NCBI RefSeq assembly: GCF_014845115.1
Contig: NZ_NKUI01000011.1
Location: 39,321-103,320 of the forward strand
DNA from: Methylorubrum zatmanii
GTDB lineage: Bacteria; Pseudomonadota; Alphaproteobacteria; Rhizobiales; Beijerinckiaceae
Direction of reading: 5' to 3'
Length of the DNA stretch: 64,000 bases
Shown: positions 40,589 through 50,095 of the stretch, piece by piece
Position numbering within the stretch: the stretch's first letter is position 1
Layout: each line of letters starts with the position of its first letter
Translations under genes and position numbers: made by a program
Notes under the pieces: generated by a model
Told to the model about the DNA's origin: nothing
Seen by the model: the letters and a program-made list of their open reading frames with translations, nothing else
Database searches by the model: none

Positions 40589-42217
40589 ATGGCCACCGCC
40601 ACAGCACATGCCGGGCATGACGCCCACCACGACCACAAGCCGTCCTTCTTCTCCCGCTGGTTCCTCTCCACGAACCACAAGGACATCGGCACGCTCTACC
40701 TCGTGTTCGCCTTCATGGCGGGCATCATCGGCGCGTTCCTGTCCTTCGGCATCCGCATGGAGATGGAGGAGCCCGGGCTCCAGTACTTCTCCAACCCGGC
40801 GACCTACAACGTGTTCGTCACCGGCCACGGCCTCATCATGGTGTTCTTCATGGTGATGCCCGCCCTGATCGGCGGCTTCGGCAACTGGTTCGTCCCGCTG
40901 ATGATCGGCGCGCCGGACATGGCCTTCCCGCGGATGAACAACATCTCGTTCTGGCTGACGGTGGCCGGCTTCGCCAGCCTCGCCTGCTCGCTGTTCGTCG
41001 AGGGCTCGCCCGGCGCCAACGGCGCGGGCACCGGCTGGACCGTCTATCCGCCGCTCTCGTCCGCGGCCGGCCATCCCGGCCCGGCGGTCGATTTCGCGAT
41101 CTTCGCGCTGCACCTCTCGGGCGCCGGCTCGATCCTCGGCGCGATCAACTTCATCACCACCATCCTGAACATGCGCGCCCCGGGCATGACGCTGCACAAG
41201 ATGCCGCTCTTCGCCTGGTCGATGCTGGTCACCGCCTTCCTGTTGCTCCTGTCGCTCCCGGTTCTCGCCGGCGCGATCACGATGCTGCTCACCGACCGTA
41301 ACTTCGGCACGACCTTCTTCGCGCCCGAGGGCGGCGGCGACCCGGTGCTCTACCAGCACCTGTTCTGGTTCTTCGGTCACCCCGAAGTGTACATCATGAT
41401 CCTGCCGGCCTTCGGCATCGTCTCCCACATCATCGCCACCTTCTCGCGCAAGCCCGTCTTCGGCTACCTCGCCATGGCCTACGCCATGGTCGCCATCGGC
41501 GTCGTCGGCTTCGTCGTGTGGGCCCACCACATGTACACCGTCGGCCTGTCGCTCCAGACGCAGTCCTACTTCGTCTTCGCGACCATGGTGATCGCGGTTC
41601 CGACCGGCGTGAAGATCTTCTCCTGGATCGCGACGATGTGGGGCGGCTCGATCCGCTTCACCGCCGCGATGCACTGGGCGGTCGGCTTCATCTTCCTGTT
41701 CACGGTCGGCGGCGTCACCGGCGTCGTGCTCGCGAACTCGGCGGTCGATAAGTACCTGCACGACACCTACTACGTCGTCGCGCACTTCCACTACGTGCTG
41801 TCGCTCGGCGCCGTGTTCATCATCTTCGCCGGTGTCTACTACTGGTTCCCGAAGATGACCGGCCACGTCATCCCGGAATGGGCCGGCAAGCTGCACTTCT
41901 GGCTGGCCTTCATCGGTGCGAACATCCTGTTCTTCCCGATGCACTTCCTCGGCCTCGCCGGCATGCCGCGCCGTTATGCCGACTATCCGGAGGCCTATGC
42001 CGGCTGGCACAAGGTCTCGACGCTGGGCGGCCACGTCTTCGCGCTGGGCATGGTCGTGTTCGTGATCGGCATCGTCCTGGCGTTCCGGTCCAAGTCCCGC
42101 GCCGCGGACAATCCGTGGGGTGAGGGTGCCACCACCCTGGAGTGGACCCTGTCCTCGCCCCCGCCCTTCCACCAGTTCGAGACGCTCCCCAAGATCGTCG
42201 ACGAGGGCCACCACTAA
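40589..42217 (+). CDS. ctaD: Cytochrome c oxidase subunit I
   Basis: 542 residues with 12 transmembrane helices. It binds heme a, heme a3 and CuB and reduces oxygen while pumping protons. Key residues are visible: heme a His in [20 protein letters not shown], the cross-linked His-Tyr in [12 protein letters not shown], the CuB His pair in AHHMYTVG, and the heme ligands in [15 protein letters not shown]. The K- and D-channel segments look conventional. It starts 84 bases after ctaC. A strong hairpin follows the stop codon. Confidence 0.98.
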   Translation: MATATAHAGHDAHHDHKPSFFSRWFLSTNHKDIGTLYLVFAFMAGIIGAFLSFGIRMEMEEPGLQYFSNPATYNVFVTGHGLIMVFFMVMPALIGGFGNWFVPLMIGAPDMAFPRMNNISFWLTVAGFASLACSLFVEGSPGANGAGTGWTVYPPLSSAAGHPGPAVDFAIFALHLSGAGSILGAINFITTILNMRAPGMTLHKMPLFAWSMLVTAFLLLLSLPVLAGAITMLLTDRNFGTTFFAPEGGGDPVLYQHLFWFFGHPEVYIMILPAFGIVSHIIATFSRKPVFGYLAMAYAMVAIGVVGFVVWAHHMYTVGLSLQTQSYFVFATMVIAVPTGVKIFSWIATMWGGSIRFTAAMHWAVGFIFLFTVGGVTGVVLANSAVDKYLHDTYYVVAHFHYVLSLGAVFIIFAGVYYWFPKMTGHVIPEWAGKLHFWLAFIGANILFFPMHFLGLAGMPRRYADYPEAYAGWHKVSTLGGHVFALGMVVFVIGIVLAFRSKSRAADNPWGEGATTLEWTLSSPPPFHQFETLPKIVDEGHH

Positions 42218-42238
42218 GACAACCCGACAAGCAGGATC

Positions 42239-42269
42239 GCGAGGACCGCCGAGGCGGTCCTCGCTCTTT
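42239..42269 (+). terminator. Hairpin with short T-run between ctaD and ctaB
   Basis: An 11-bp perfect stem (GCGAGGACCGC / GCGGTCCTCGC) with a CGAG loop is followed by TCTTT. It lies 21 bases after ctaD inside an otherwise co-directional operon. It is probably a partial terminator or mRNA-processing signal that lowers expression of the assembly genes relative to the structural subunits. Confidence 0.65.
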
Positions 42270-42380
42270 CCCGGAGGCCTCGCTGCAAGATCGGTGAGGC
42301 CTCCCGCAAAGGGCGGCGCCGAGAGACGGCGCGATCCGAGATCGATCCGAGACCTGGAACCCAAGCGTCACACGGTACCC

Positions 42381-43334
42381 ATGACGACCCTGTCGAACAG
42401 CCTCGGCGCCGATACCGGCACCGCGTCGCTCACCTCCGCCGCAGGCGGCGAGGTGTCCGACTTCTTCGCCCTGCTGAAGCCGCGGGTGATGGTGCTCGTG
42501 ATCTTCACCGCGCTCGTCGGCATGGTGGTCTCGCACGCCACCGTGAATCCGGTGATCGCCGCGATCTCCCTCCTGATGATCGCGGTCGGCGCCGGCGCCT
42601 CGGGCTGCCTCAACATGTGGTGGGATGCCGATATCGACGCGCTGATGACCCGCACCGCCAAGCGGCCGATCCCCGACGGGCGCATCCGCCCCGACGAGGC
42701 GCTGGCCTTCGGCATCGTCCTGTCCGTCGGCTCGGTGCTGATCCTCGGGCTCGCCTCGAACTGGCTCGCGGCCGGCCTCCTGGCCTTCACCATCGTCTTC
42801 TACGCCGTGATCTACTCGATGTGGCTGAAGCGGGCGACGGCGCAGAACATCGTCATCGGTGGCGCCGCCGGAGCCCTGCCTCCGGTGGTCGGCCAGGCCG
42901 CGGTGACCGGTCATGTCGGCATCGAATCGCTGATTCTGTTCGCGATCATCTTCATCTGGACCCCGCCGCATTTCTGGGCGCTCGCCCTGGTGAAGAGCGG
43001 TGAATACGCCCGCGCCGGCATTCCGATGATGCCGAACGTCGCCGGCCCCGACTCCACCCGCCGCCAGATCGTCTGGTACACCCTGCTGCTGGCTCCCCTC
43101 GGCCTCGCGCCGGTGGCGCTCGGCTTCGGCGGACTGCTCTACGCCGTCGTCGGCGTGCTCGGCGGCCTCGGCATGCTGGCCGGCGCGGTGCAGGTGTTCC
43201 GGCTGCGCGAGGGCGAGCCCGAGCGCAAGGCGGCGATGGGCCTGTTCGGCTTCTCGATCCTCTACCTGTTCCTGCTGTTCTCCGCCCTGCTGGCCGAGCA
43301 GGGGCTCGGCCTGTTCCGCGCGGTCGTGGCGTGA
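42381..43334 (+). CDS. ctaB: Heme O synthase (protoheme IX farnesyltransferase)
   Basis: 317 residues of the UbiA prenyltransferase superfamily with about nine membrane helices. The Mg-diphosphate-binding motif is in [21 protein letters not shown] near residue 80, followed by the second Asp-rich loop region. The enzyme adds a farnesyl group to heme B to make heme O, the precursor of heme A in the oxidase. The ATG at 42381 gives the usual family start; the frame is open upstream. The next small gene begins 8 bases after the stop, or overlaps it if a GTG is used. Confidence 0.95.
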   Translation: MTTLSNSLGADTGTASLTSAAGGEVSDFFALLKPRVMVLVIFTALVGMVVSHATVNPVIAAISLLMIAVGAGASGCLNMWWDADIDALMTRTAKRPIPDGRIRPDEALAFGIVLSVGSVLILGLASNWLAAGLLAFTIVFYAVIYSMWLKRATAQNIVIGGAAGALPPVVGQAAVTGHVGIESLILFAIIFIWTPPHFWALALVKSGEYARAGIPMMPNVAGPDSTRRQIVWYTLLLAPLGLAPVALGFGGLLYAVVGVLGGLGMLAGAVQVFRLREGEPERKAAMGLFGFSILYLFLLFSALLAEQGLGLFRAVVA

Positions 43335-43342
43335 GGCCGGTG

Positions 43343-43507
43343 ATGTCCGATCTCCCGGACGGGCTCCGCCCGCTGACGCCGGAGGAGGCCAAGGCCCGCC
43401 GCCGCCGCTCCGTCGCCATCGCCCTGACCCTCGGCGCTCTGGTCCTGCTGTTCTTCGTGCTGACGATCGCCAAGCTCGGGCCGCAGGTCCTGCAGCGGCC
43501 GCTCTGA
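43343..43507 (+). CDS. Short single-helix membrane protein in the oxidase cluster (CoxF-like)
   Basis: 54 residues (MSDLPDGLRPLTPEEAKARR at the N-terminus). A basic stretch RRRRS precedes one transmembrane helix (about residues 24-46). An alternative GTG at 43331 overlaps the ctaB stop by four bases and would add four residues. A small ORF at this place between ctaB and ctaG is a feature of many alphaproteobacterial oxidase clusters. It is probably an assembly factor or minor subunit, though I have no motif to prove it. Its tight packing between two assembly genes supports reality. Confidence 0.8.
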   Translation: MSDLPDGLRPLTPEEAKARRRRSVAIALTLGALVLLFFVLTIAKLGPQVLQRPL

Positions 43508-43519
43508 GGGCCTGAACCG

Positions 43520-44128
43520 ATGATGGATGCGGGAGAAAGGCAGAGGCAGGTGGCGCGAGGCGCGCGCCGGACGGTGCTGGTCTGTGTCGGCGTCGTGCTC
43601 GGCATGGGCGGCCTCGCCGTGGCCTCGGCTCCGCTCTACAGCCTGTTCTGCAAGGCCACCGGTTTCAACGGCACGCCCCTCGTTGGCGCGGCACCGACCG
43701 CGTCGGCCGGCGAAGTCTCCGCGCCGCTGACGGTCCGCTTCGATACCAACGTGTCGAAGGCCCTGTCCTGGCGCTTCCAGCCCGAGCAGTCCAGCGTCGA
43801 CGCGGTGCCCGGCCAGACGGCGACGGTGTTCTTCAAGGTGACGAATACCGGCTCGACCCCTTCGACCGGGATCGCCGTCTTCAACGTTCAGCCCGAATTG
43901 ATGGGCGGCTACTTCGTCAAGGTGCAGTGCTTCTGCTTCGACGAGCACACGCTGCAGCCGGGTGAATCGGCGGAATTCCCTCTTGTGTTCTACGTCGATC
44001 CGGCCCTGCGCAAGGATCCGGATATCGGCGATCTCTCGGAGATGACGCTGTCCTACACCTACTACCCGTCCAAGAACGGTGCGCCGGTGGCCGAAGCGGC
44101 CAAGCCCCGTTCCACGACCAATTTTTGA
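43520..44128 (+). CDS. ctaG: Cytochrome c oxidase assembly protein CtaG (Cox11 type)
   Basis: 202 residues. One N-terminal transmembrane helix (about 15-35) leads into SAPLYSLFCKATGFNGTP, then a periplasmic immunoglobulin-like domain. The copper-binding CxC is in KVQCFCFDEHTLQPGE near residue 137. Cox11/CtaG inserts copper into the CuB site of subunit I. The start may be the first or second ATG of the tandem pair at 43520. It lies 12 bases after the small membrane ORF. Confidence 0.96.
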   Translation: MMDAGERQRQVARGARRTVLVCVGVVLGMGGLAVASAPLYSLFCKATGFNGTPLVGAAPTASAGEVSAPLTVRFDTNVSKALSWRFQPEQSSVDAVPGQTATVFFKVTNTGSTPSTGIAVFNVQPELMGGYFVKVQCFCFDEHTLQPGESAEFPLVFYVDPALRKDPDIGDLSEMTLSYTYYPSKNGAPVAEAAKPRSTTNF

Positions 44129-44189
44129 GGGGTCGCGGGGCTCGCTGGCGTGACAACGACGCAAGCGGCGCAGTAGAGGTCTTTCAACC

Positions 44190-44212
44190 GAGGTTCGGGC
44201 CAACCGAACCTC
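44190..44212. repeat. 9-bp hairpin between ctaG and ctaE
   Basis: GAGGTTCGG and CCGAACCTC form a perfect 9-bp stem around a 5-base loop. There is no T-run. It lies 61 bases after ctaG and 60 before ctaE and could mark an RNA-processing or regulatory element within the operon. Confidence 0.5.
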
Positions 44213-44272
44213 CAAGGCAACAGGGCCCGGCCGTCAGGCGGCGACGGGCAGGGGCGAGGGAGAAGAATCGCG

Positions 44273-45130
44273 ATGGCCGGGGCGCACGCCAAGAACCACG
44301 ACTACCACATCATCGACCCGAGCCCGTGGCCCCTGATCGGCGCGTTCTCCGGGTTCCTGATGGCCTTCGGTGCCGTCTTCTGGATGAAGGGCCTCTCGAT
44401 CGCCGGTCTCGCCGTCGGTCCCTACGTGTTCGGCGCCGGCACGCTGGGCGTGCTCTACACCATGCTGGCATGGTGGAAGGACGTCACCCACGAAGCCAAT
44501 TCCGGTGACCATACCCGCGTCGTCCAGCTTCACCACCGCTACGGCATGATCATGTTCATCGCCTCCGAGGTGATGTTCTTCGTGGCGTGGTTCTGGGCCT
44601 ATTTCGAGGCCGCCCTCTACACCGCCGACCCGATCCAGGCGCAGCGCGTCGAGTTCACCGGCGGCGTGTGGCCGCCGAAGGGCATCGAGGCCTTCGATCC
44701 CTGGCACCTGCCGCTGCTCAACACGCTGATCCTGCTGACTTCGGGCACCACCGTGACCTGGGCTCACCATGCCCTGCTGCACGGTGACCGCAAGGGCCTG
44801 AAGATGGGCCTGTGGCTCACCATCATCCTCGGCGCGATCTTCACCGCCTGCCAGGCCTACGAGTACGCCCACGCCCATTTCGGCTTCGCGGGCTCGATCT
44901 ACTCCTCGACCTTCTTCATGGCGACGGGCTTCCACGGCGCCCACGTCATCATCGGCACGATCTTCCTCGCCGTCTGCCTGCTGCGCGCCTACAAGGGCGA
45001 CTTCACCCCGAAGCAGCATCTCGGCTTCGAGTTCGCCGCCTGGTATTGGCACTTCGTCGACGTGGTGTGGCTGTTCCTGTTCGCCGCCATCTACGTCTGG
45101 GGTTCGGGCGTCGGCGGCGCGGCCCACTGA
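44273..45130 (+). CDS. ctaE: Cytochrome c oxidase subunit III
   Basis: 285 residues with seven membrane helices, the standard form for subunit III, which stabilises the oxygen reduction core. Family segments include [67 protein letters not shown] and [14 protein letters not shown] near the C-terminus. It is followed by an intrinsic terminator, after which DUF983 and surf1 continue in the same direction. Confidence 0.97.
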   Translation: MAGAHAKNHDYHIIDPSPWPLIGAFSGFLMAFGAVFWMKGLSIAGLAVGPYVFGAGTLGVLYTMLAWWKDVTHEANSGDHTRVVQLHHRYGMIMFIASEVMFFVAWFWAYFEAALYTADPIQAQRVEFTGGVWPPKGIEAFDPWHLPLLNTLILLTSGTTVTWAHHALLHGDRKGLKMGLWLTIILGAIFTACQAYEYAHAHFGFAGSIYSSTFFMATGFHGAHVIIGTIFLAVCLLRAYKGDFTPKQHLGFEFAAWYWHFVDVVWLFLFAAIYVWGSGVGGAAH

Positions 45131-45171
45131 GGCTGCTCCCCATCGGTCGCCCTGCACCGGCGACAACCCTG

Positions 45172-45196
45172 AAGGGCGGCGCGAGCCGCCCTTTTT
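45172..45196 (+). terminator. Intrinsic terminator after ctaE
   Basis: A 9-bp stem (AAGGGCGGC / GCCGCCCTT) with a GCGA tetraloop runs into five T residues. It lies 41 bases after the ctaE stop and should separate the structural oxidase genes from DUF983-surf1. Confidence 0.85.
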
Positions 45197-45251
45197 CACG
45201 TGCGCGGCAGCGGCCGTTCCAGCATATCGGTGCCGAGCCAGGAGCAAAGCC

Positions 45252-45623
45252 GTGAATCGTTCCGCCATCCATCCGCCGGCCCCGATCCCGACCGGCCTGC
45301 GCGGACGCTGCCCGGCCTGCGGCGAGGGGCACCTGTTCCGCGGCTTCCTTGCCTTCAAACCGGCCTGCGAGGCCTGCGGCCAGGACTTCACCGTGTTCGA
45401 TTCGGCGGACGGTCCCGCCTTCTTCGTGATGTCCACGGTCGGCTTCGTCGTGGTGGGCGTGGCGCTCTGGATGGAGATCACCTACGAGCCGCCGGTCTGG
45501 GTCCACGCCCTCGTGGCCGGCAGCCTCGCCATCGGCTTGAGCCTGCTGATGGTGCGCCCGCTCAAGGGCATGCTCGCCGCGATCCAGTTCGCCAACAAGG
45601 CCGAACAGGGGCGCTTCCGCTAG
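45252..45623 (+). CDS. DUF983 family membrane protein
   Basis: 123 residues from a GTG start with AGGAG 7 bases upstream. A zinc-ribbon-like N-terminus has two CxxC pairs (RCPACGEG near 19-22, and CEACGQD near 38-41). Two transmembrane helices follow at about 55-75 and 82-105. DUF983 genes commonly lie in alphaproteobacterial oxidase clusters between ctaE and surf1. A role in oxidase assembly is inferred from that context only. The stop codon overlaps the surf1 GTG by one base. Confidence 0.9.
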   Translation: MNRSAIHPPAPIPTGLRGRCPACGEGHLFRGFLAFKPACEACGQDFTVFDSADGPAFFVMSTVGFVVVGVALWMEITYEPPVWVHALVAGSLAIGLSLLMVRPLKGMLAAIQFANKAEQGRFR

Positions 45624-46393
45624 TGGCCGCCCTGTCCTCGACCGAGCGGGGCGAGCGCCTGCGCAGCCTGCTGGCGCCGGGGATCGCGACGCTCGTCTGC
45701 CTCGCCATCCTGATCGGATTGGGGACGTGGCAGCTCGCCCGCAAGGGTGAGAAGGAAGCGCTGATCGCCCGCATCGTCGAGCGCTCCCGCGCCGAGCCGC
45801 CCGCCGCCCCTCCCCCCTTCGGCGCCTGGGACGCCAAGGCCGACGAGTTCCGCCGGGTGCGGGTGACGGGCACGTTCCTGCACGACAAGGAAACCCTGGT
45901 GCATGGCCTGGCGCCGGGCGAGCCCGGCCGGGCGCTTCAGGGCTTCTACGTCCTCACGCCGTTGAAGCGGGATGACGGCACGACCATCCTGATCAATCGC
46001 GGCTTCGTACCGACCGAGTTGCAGCGCCCCGCCGACCGGGCCGCCGCCCAGGTCTCGGGCGAGACGACGGTGACCGGCATGCTCCGGGCCAGCGAGACGC
46101 GCACGATGTTCGTGCCGGAATCCGACCCGGCGCGGGATGCGTGGTTCACCCGCGACATTCCCGGAATCGCTGCCGCGAAGGGGCTGACGCGGGTGGCTCC
46201 CTACCTGATCGAGGCCGATGCGACCCCCAATCCCGGCGGCTGGCCGCGCGGTGGGCAGCTTCGGGTCGATCTGCCCAACAACCACCTGCAATACGCCTTC
46301 ACGTGGTTCGGCATCGCCCTCTGCCTGATCGGCGTGTTCTCGGTGTTCGCGTGGCGGCGGCTGCACGAACCGGCGGAGCCGAAAGCCGGCTGA
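45623..46393 (+). CDS. surf1: SURF1-family cytochrome oxidase assembly protein
   Basis: 256 residues from GTG 45623, one base inside the DUF983 stop (TAGTG). Two membrane helices, near residues 18-36 and 220-240, flank a periplasmic domain, as in all SURF1 proteins. Conserved segments are GLGTWQLARKGEKEALI, RRVRVTGTF, TILINRGFVP and the C-terminal NNHLQYAFTWFGIALCLIG. SURF1 helps heme A insertion into subunit I. The overlap with DUF983 implies coupled translation. Confidence 0.94.
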   Translation: MAALSSTERGERLRSLLAPGIATLVCLAILIGLGTWQLARKGEKEALIARIVERSRAEPPAAPPPFGAWDAKADEFRRVRVTGTFLHDKETLVHGLAPGEPGRALQGFYVLTPLKRDDGTTILINRGFVPTELQRPADRAAAQVSGETTVTGMLRASETRTMFVPESDPARDAWFTRDIPGIAAAKGLTRVAPYLIEADATPNPGGWPRGGQLRVDLPNNHLQYAFTWFGIALCLIGVFSVFAWRRLHEPAEPKAG

Positions 46394-46460
46394 GGACGTT
46401 GAGCGCCTGTGGGTGCGGCGCGGCACGAGATCCGTCGCCGGAGCCCCGGAGGGTCCGCCG

Positions 46461-46874
46461 ATGCGCCGTGCCGCCGTCCTGATCGCCCTCGCCCTGGCGA
46501 GTTCCGCGGCCTGCGCCGACGAAGCCGCCCGCAAGGCTGCCCGAGAGACCATCGAGCGCCAGATCGCGGCCTTGCGCCGGGACGATCCGGCGGCGGCCTA
46601 TGCCGAGGCCGCGCCGCAGATCCGCAGCCTGTTTCCCTCGCCCGAAACCTTCCTCGCCATGGTCGAGAAGGGTTACGCCCCGATCCGGCGCCCGCGCAGC
46701 TACCGCTTCGAGACCGGCGAGGAGACCGGCGCCGACGAGATCGCGCAGGCCTTGAGCCTTCAGGACGACATGGGCATCGACTGGGTGGCGCTCTACACGC
46801 TCCAGCGCCAGCCCGACGGGCAGTGGCGCATCACCGGTTGCCAGTTGAAGAAGGCCCCCGGCGAGAAAGCGTGA
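46461..46874 (+). CDS. DUF4864-like exported protein
   Basis: 137 residues from ATG 46461. A signal peptide (about 1-18, ending ACA) is followed by a compact domain that fits the NTF2-like fold: ETIERQIAALRRDDPAAAY, PQIRSLFPSPETFLAMVEKGY, and a C-terminal GQWRITGCQL. Such proteins are periplasmic and of unknown function. It lies 67 bases after surf1 and 85 before thrC, so it may belong to either transcript. Confidence 0.8.
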   Translation: MRRAAVLIALALASSAACADEAARKAARETIERQIAALRRDDPAAAYAEAAPQIRSLFPSPETFLAMVEKGYAPIRRPRSYRFETGEETGADEIAQALSLQDDMGIDWVALYTLQRQPDGQWRITGCQLKKAPGEKA

Positions 46875-46959
46875 GACCGGCGAAACCGAAATCTCCCTCG
46901 GCTCCGCTTCGACAGGACCGAATCGATCGTGTAAACGGGCCCCCTTCCCGGAGGCATCC

Positions 46960-48372
46960 TTGCTGCACGTCTCGACCCGCGGCGCCGCCGCGCCCTTGAG
47001 CTTTTCCGACGCGCTGCTCGCCGGCTTGGCCCGCGATGGCGGCCTTTACGTGCCGCAGAGCTGGCCGCAGATCGACCGCGACACCATCGCCGGCTTTGCC
47101 GGACTGCGTTACGCCGAGGTCGCCAAGCGCGTGCTGCGCCCGCTCATCGATGGCGAGATCCCGGACGCCGAACTCGACGCCATGATCGAGCTGGCCTATT
47201 CCGGCTTCCGCCATCCGGCGATCTGCCCGTTGAGCCAACTCGACGACAACCTGTTCCTGCTCGAACTTTTCCACGGCCCGACGCTCGCGTTCAAGGACGT
47301 GGCGATGCAGCTCCTCGGGCGGCTGATGGACTACGTGCTGCGCCAGCGCGGCGCCCGCGCCACCATCGTCGGTGCCACCTCGGGCGATACCGGCAGCGCG
47401 GCGGTCGAAGCGTTCAAGGGGCTCGATCAGGTCGACGTGTTCATCCTGTTCCCGCACGGCCGCGTGTCTGAGGTGCAGCGGCGGCAGATGACGACGGTCA
47501 ACGCGCCGAACGTGCACGCGCTCGCCGTCGACGGCAATTTCGACGATTGCCAGAACCTCGTGAAGGCGATGTTCCAGCACGGCGACTTCGCCGATGCGGT
47601 CAAGCTCTCCGGCGTCAACTCGATCAATTGGGCGCGCGTCGCCGCGCAGACCGTCTATTACTTCACGAGCGCGGTCGCCCTCGGCGCGCCGCATCGAAAA
47701 GTGTCCTTCGCGGTGCCGACCGGCAATTTCGGCGACATCCTCGCCGGTTGGGTTGCCAAGCGCATGGGCCTGCCGATCGAGCGGTTGATGATCGGCACCA
47801 ACGCCAACGATATCCTGGCACGGACCCTGGAGCACGGCGCCTACGAGCCGCGCGGCGTGCAGCCCACCACCTCGCCCTCGATGGACATCCAGATCTCCTC
47901 GAATTTCGAGCGGCTGCTGTTCGAGGCTCTGGACCGCGACGCCTCGGCGCTCGGCCGGCTGATGGCGGGGCTGAAGCAGTCCGGCGGCTTCTCGCTCAGC
48001 CCCGAGGTGCTGGCGAGCGTGCGCGGCGAGTTCGATGCCACCGCCGTGCGCGAGCCCGACGTGGTCGAGGAGATCGCCGGCACCTATCGGCGGACCGGCA
48101 TGGTGCTCGACCCCCACAGCGCCATCGGCGTGCGCGCCGGCCGCAAGCTGCTCGAGAAGGACCCGGCGACCCCGGTTGTGGCGCTCGCCACCGCCCATCC
48201 GGCCAAGTTCCCGGACGCGGTCTCGCAGGCGACCGGCGGTGGTCGCCCGGCCCTGCCGCCCCATCTCGCCGACCTGATGACTCGGCCGGAGACGGTGGCG
48301 AACCTCGCCAACGATCAGGCCACGGTCGAGCGCTACATCACGGAGCATGCCCGCATCACCCGCGGCGCCTGA
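46960..48372 (+). CDS. thrC: Threonine synthase
   Basis: 470 residues from a TTG start with GGAG about 7 bases upstream. It converts O-phosphohomoserine to threonine using PLP. The PLP lysine is in GPTLAFKDVAMQLLG near residue 111, the phosphate-binding loop in GATSGDTGSAAVEAF, and other family segments are SGVNSINWARVAAQTVYYF and VPTGNFGDILAGW. The N-terminus (HVSTRGAAAPLSFSDALLAGLARDGGLY) is that of the long bacterial and fungal type. The gene is followed at 6 bases by the M16 peptidase gene. Confidence 0.95.
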   Translation: MLHVSTRGAAAPLSFSDALLAGLARDGGLYVPQSWPQIDRDTIAGFAGLRYAEVAKRVLRPLIDGEIPDAELDAMIELAYSGFRHPAICPLSQLDDNLFLLELFHGPTLAFKDVAMQLLGRLMDYVLRQRGARATIVGATSGDTGSAAVEAFKGLDQVDVFILFPHGRVSEVQRRQMTTVNAPNVHALAVDGNFDDCQNLVKAMFQHGDFADAVKLSGVNSINWARVAAQTVYYFTSAVALGAPHRKVSFAVPTGNFGDILAGWVAKRMGLPIERLMIGTNANDILARTLEHGAYEPRGVQPTTSPSMDIQISSNFERLLFEALDRDASALGRLMAGLKQSGGFSLSPEVLASVRGEFDATAVREPDVVEEIAGTYRRTGMVLDPHSAIGVRAGRKLLEKDPATPVVALATAHPAKFPDAVSQATGGGRPALPPHLADLMTRPETVANLANDQATVERYITEHARITRGA

Positions 48373-48378
48373 GGTGAC

Positions 48379-49674
48379 ATGAACCAGCACTTCTCGACCT
48401 TCGGCGCTTCGCCGGGCCTCACCGTCACCCGGCTCGACAACGGCCTGACCGTCGCCACCGAGACGATTCCCGGTGTCGCCACCGCGACCCTCGGCGTCTG
48501 GGTCGGCGCGGGCTCGCGGCACGAGCGGCCGGACGAGCACGGGCTCAGCCATCTCATCGAGCACATGGCCTTCAAGGGCACGGCCAGCCGCTCGGCGCGG
48601 CAGATCGCCGAGGACATCGAGAATGTCGGCGGCGAGATTAACGCCGCCACCAGCACCGAATGCACGAGCTACACCGCCCGCGTCCTCGGCGAGGATACGG
48701 GCGTGGCTCTCGACGTGCTCGGCGACATCCTGACCCGCTCGGTCTTCGATGACGGCGAACTCGCCCGCGAGAAGGGCGTCATCCTCCAGGAATATGCCGC
48801 CGTCGAGGACACCCCCGACGACGTGGTCTACGACGCCTTCATCGAGACGGCCTTCCCGGACCAGCCGATCGGCCGGCCGATCCTCGGCCGCCCGGAAACC
48901 ATCACCCGATTCGATCGCGCCGCCATCGAGGCCTATATCGCCCGCGAATACGTGCCGGAGCGGATGGTGCTCGCCGCCGCCGGGGCGGTGGAGCATGCCG
49001 AGATCGTCGAGGCGGCGCAGCGGCATTTCGGCGGGCTCACAGCAGCCGAGGCCCCTCAGGTCGTGGCCGGCCGTTATGGCGGCGGCGAGCGGCGCATGGC
49101 GAAGAAGCTCGAACAGGCCAATCTCGTGCTCGGCCTGCCCGGCCTGTCGTTCCGCGATGACGACTACTACGCGCTGCACCTGTTCTCCCAGGCGCTCGGC
49201 GGCGGCCTGACCTCACGGCTCTGGCACGAGGTGCGCGAGACGCGCGGCCTCGCCTACGACATCCAGGCCTTCCACTGGCCGTTCAGCGATTGCGGCCTGT
49301 TCGGCATCGGCGCCGGCACCTCCGGCGCCGACCTGCCGGAACTGGTCGACGTCACCATCGCCACCACCCGGGCGGCGGCCGAGCAGCTCGACGCGGCGGA
49401 ACTCGCCCGCGCCAAGGCGCAGCTCAAGGTGTCCCTGCTCAGCGCCCTGGAGACGCCGGGCGGACGCATCGAGCGCAATGCCCGCCAGCTTCTGGCCTGG
49501 GGCCGGGTGATCCCGCCGCAGGAACTGATCGCCAAGGTCGATGCGGTCGAGGTCGAGCATGTGCGCGAGGCCGGCCGCACCCTGCTGCAGGGGGCGCCGA
49601 CGCTCGCCGCCATCGGTCCGGTCAAGGGGCTGCCGCCCCTGGCCCGCATCGCCGGGGCGCTTCAGGACGCCTGA
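48379..49674 (+). CDS. M16-family zinc peptidase (mitochondrial processing peptidase-like)
   Basis: 431 residues. The inverted zinc motif HxxEH is in HGLSHLIEHMAFKGT (about 55-62), with the distal Glu in DGELAREKGVILQEYAAVED near 140. The C-terminal lobe contains GLTSRLWHEVRETRGLAYDI. The length and motifs fit the beta-subunit-like alphaproteobacterial M16B peptidase that follows thrC in many Hyphomicrobiales. A proteolytic role on peptides in the cytoplasm or periplasm is expected; there is no obvious signal peptide. The start is 6 bases after thrC. Confidence 0.94.
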   Translation: MNQHFSTFGASPGLTVTRLDNGLTVATETIPGVATATLGVWVGAGSRHERPDEHGLSHLIEHMAFKGTASRSARQIAEDIENVGGEINAATSTECTSYTARVLGEDTGVALDVLGDILTRSVFDDGELAREKGVILQEYAAVEDTPDDVVYDAFIETAFPDQPIGRPILGRPETITRFDRAAIEAYIAREYVPERMVLAAAGAVEHAEIVEAAQRHFGGLTAAEAPQVVAGRYGGGERRMAKKLEQANLVLGLPGLSFRDDDYYALHLFSQALGGGLTSRLWHEVRETRGLAYDIQAFHWPFSDCGLFGIGAGTSGADLPELVDVTIATTRAAAEQLDAAELARAKAQLKVSLLSALETPGGRIERNARQLLAWGRVIPPQELIAKVDAVEVEHVREAGRTLLQGAPTLAAIGPVKGLPPLARIAGALQDA

Positions 49675-49767
49675 GGCAGGTCCGGTTCAAGGCTTCCGAA
49701 ACCTCATGGCCGTATCGCTCGTGGGGAAACGTCCCAGCGGAACGCATCGCGCCATGAGCCCCGCGCC

Positions 49768-49914
49768 ATGAACCCCGTCGCCGTCGCGACCATGCTCGGC
49801 ATCGCCCTCGGGTTCTTCGGTCTCGTCGCCTACGCGCTGACCGTCGGCGAGCCATGGCTGCTCGCTGTCCTCGCCATCCTCGCCATCGCCGTGTTCATCC
49901 GCTGGGGGGAGTGA
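49768..49914 (+). CDS. 48-residue predicted two-helix membrane protein
   Basis: The ORF encodes a hydrophobic protein (MNPVAVATMLGIALGFFGLV at the N-terminus) with two likely transmembrane helices at about residues 4-24 and 30-44 and a short polar tail RWGE. It lies 93 bases after the M16 peptidase, on the same strand. No strong Shine-Dalgarno is visible. Its hydrophobic reading frame and third-position GC bias support it. I do not recognise a family. Confidence 0.5.
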   Translation: MNPVAVATMLGIALGFFGLVAYALTVGEPWLLAVLAILAIAVFIRWGE

Positions 49915-50095
49915 TCCCGCGCGGCTTCCGATCGGTGACGACATCCTCTGATCCGGCCTCCGCTTGATCGGAGCGGGTTGCGTGTCGGCCAGCCCGCGCG
50001 GCGTTTGAGCGAAGCCCAAATCCGCGATCCCGAAGGGCTTGATCGGATTGGGTCTGCCCCGAAACGCGGGAGCCGATGTCGCCGGGGACGAAGCC

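Noticed and set aside
49915..50095. Possible small gene in the gap after the 48-residue ORF
   Set aside because: Only imperfect palindromic sequence with no coding bias or ribosome site.
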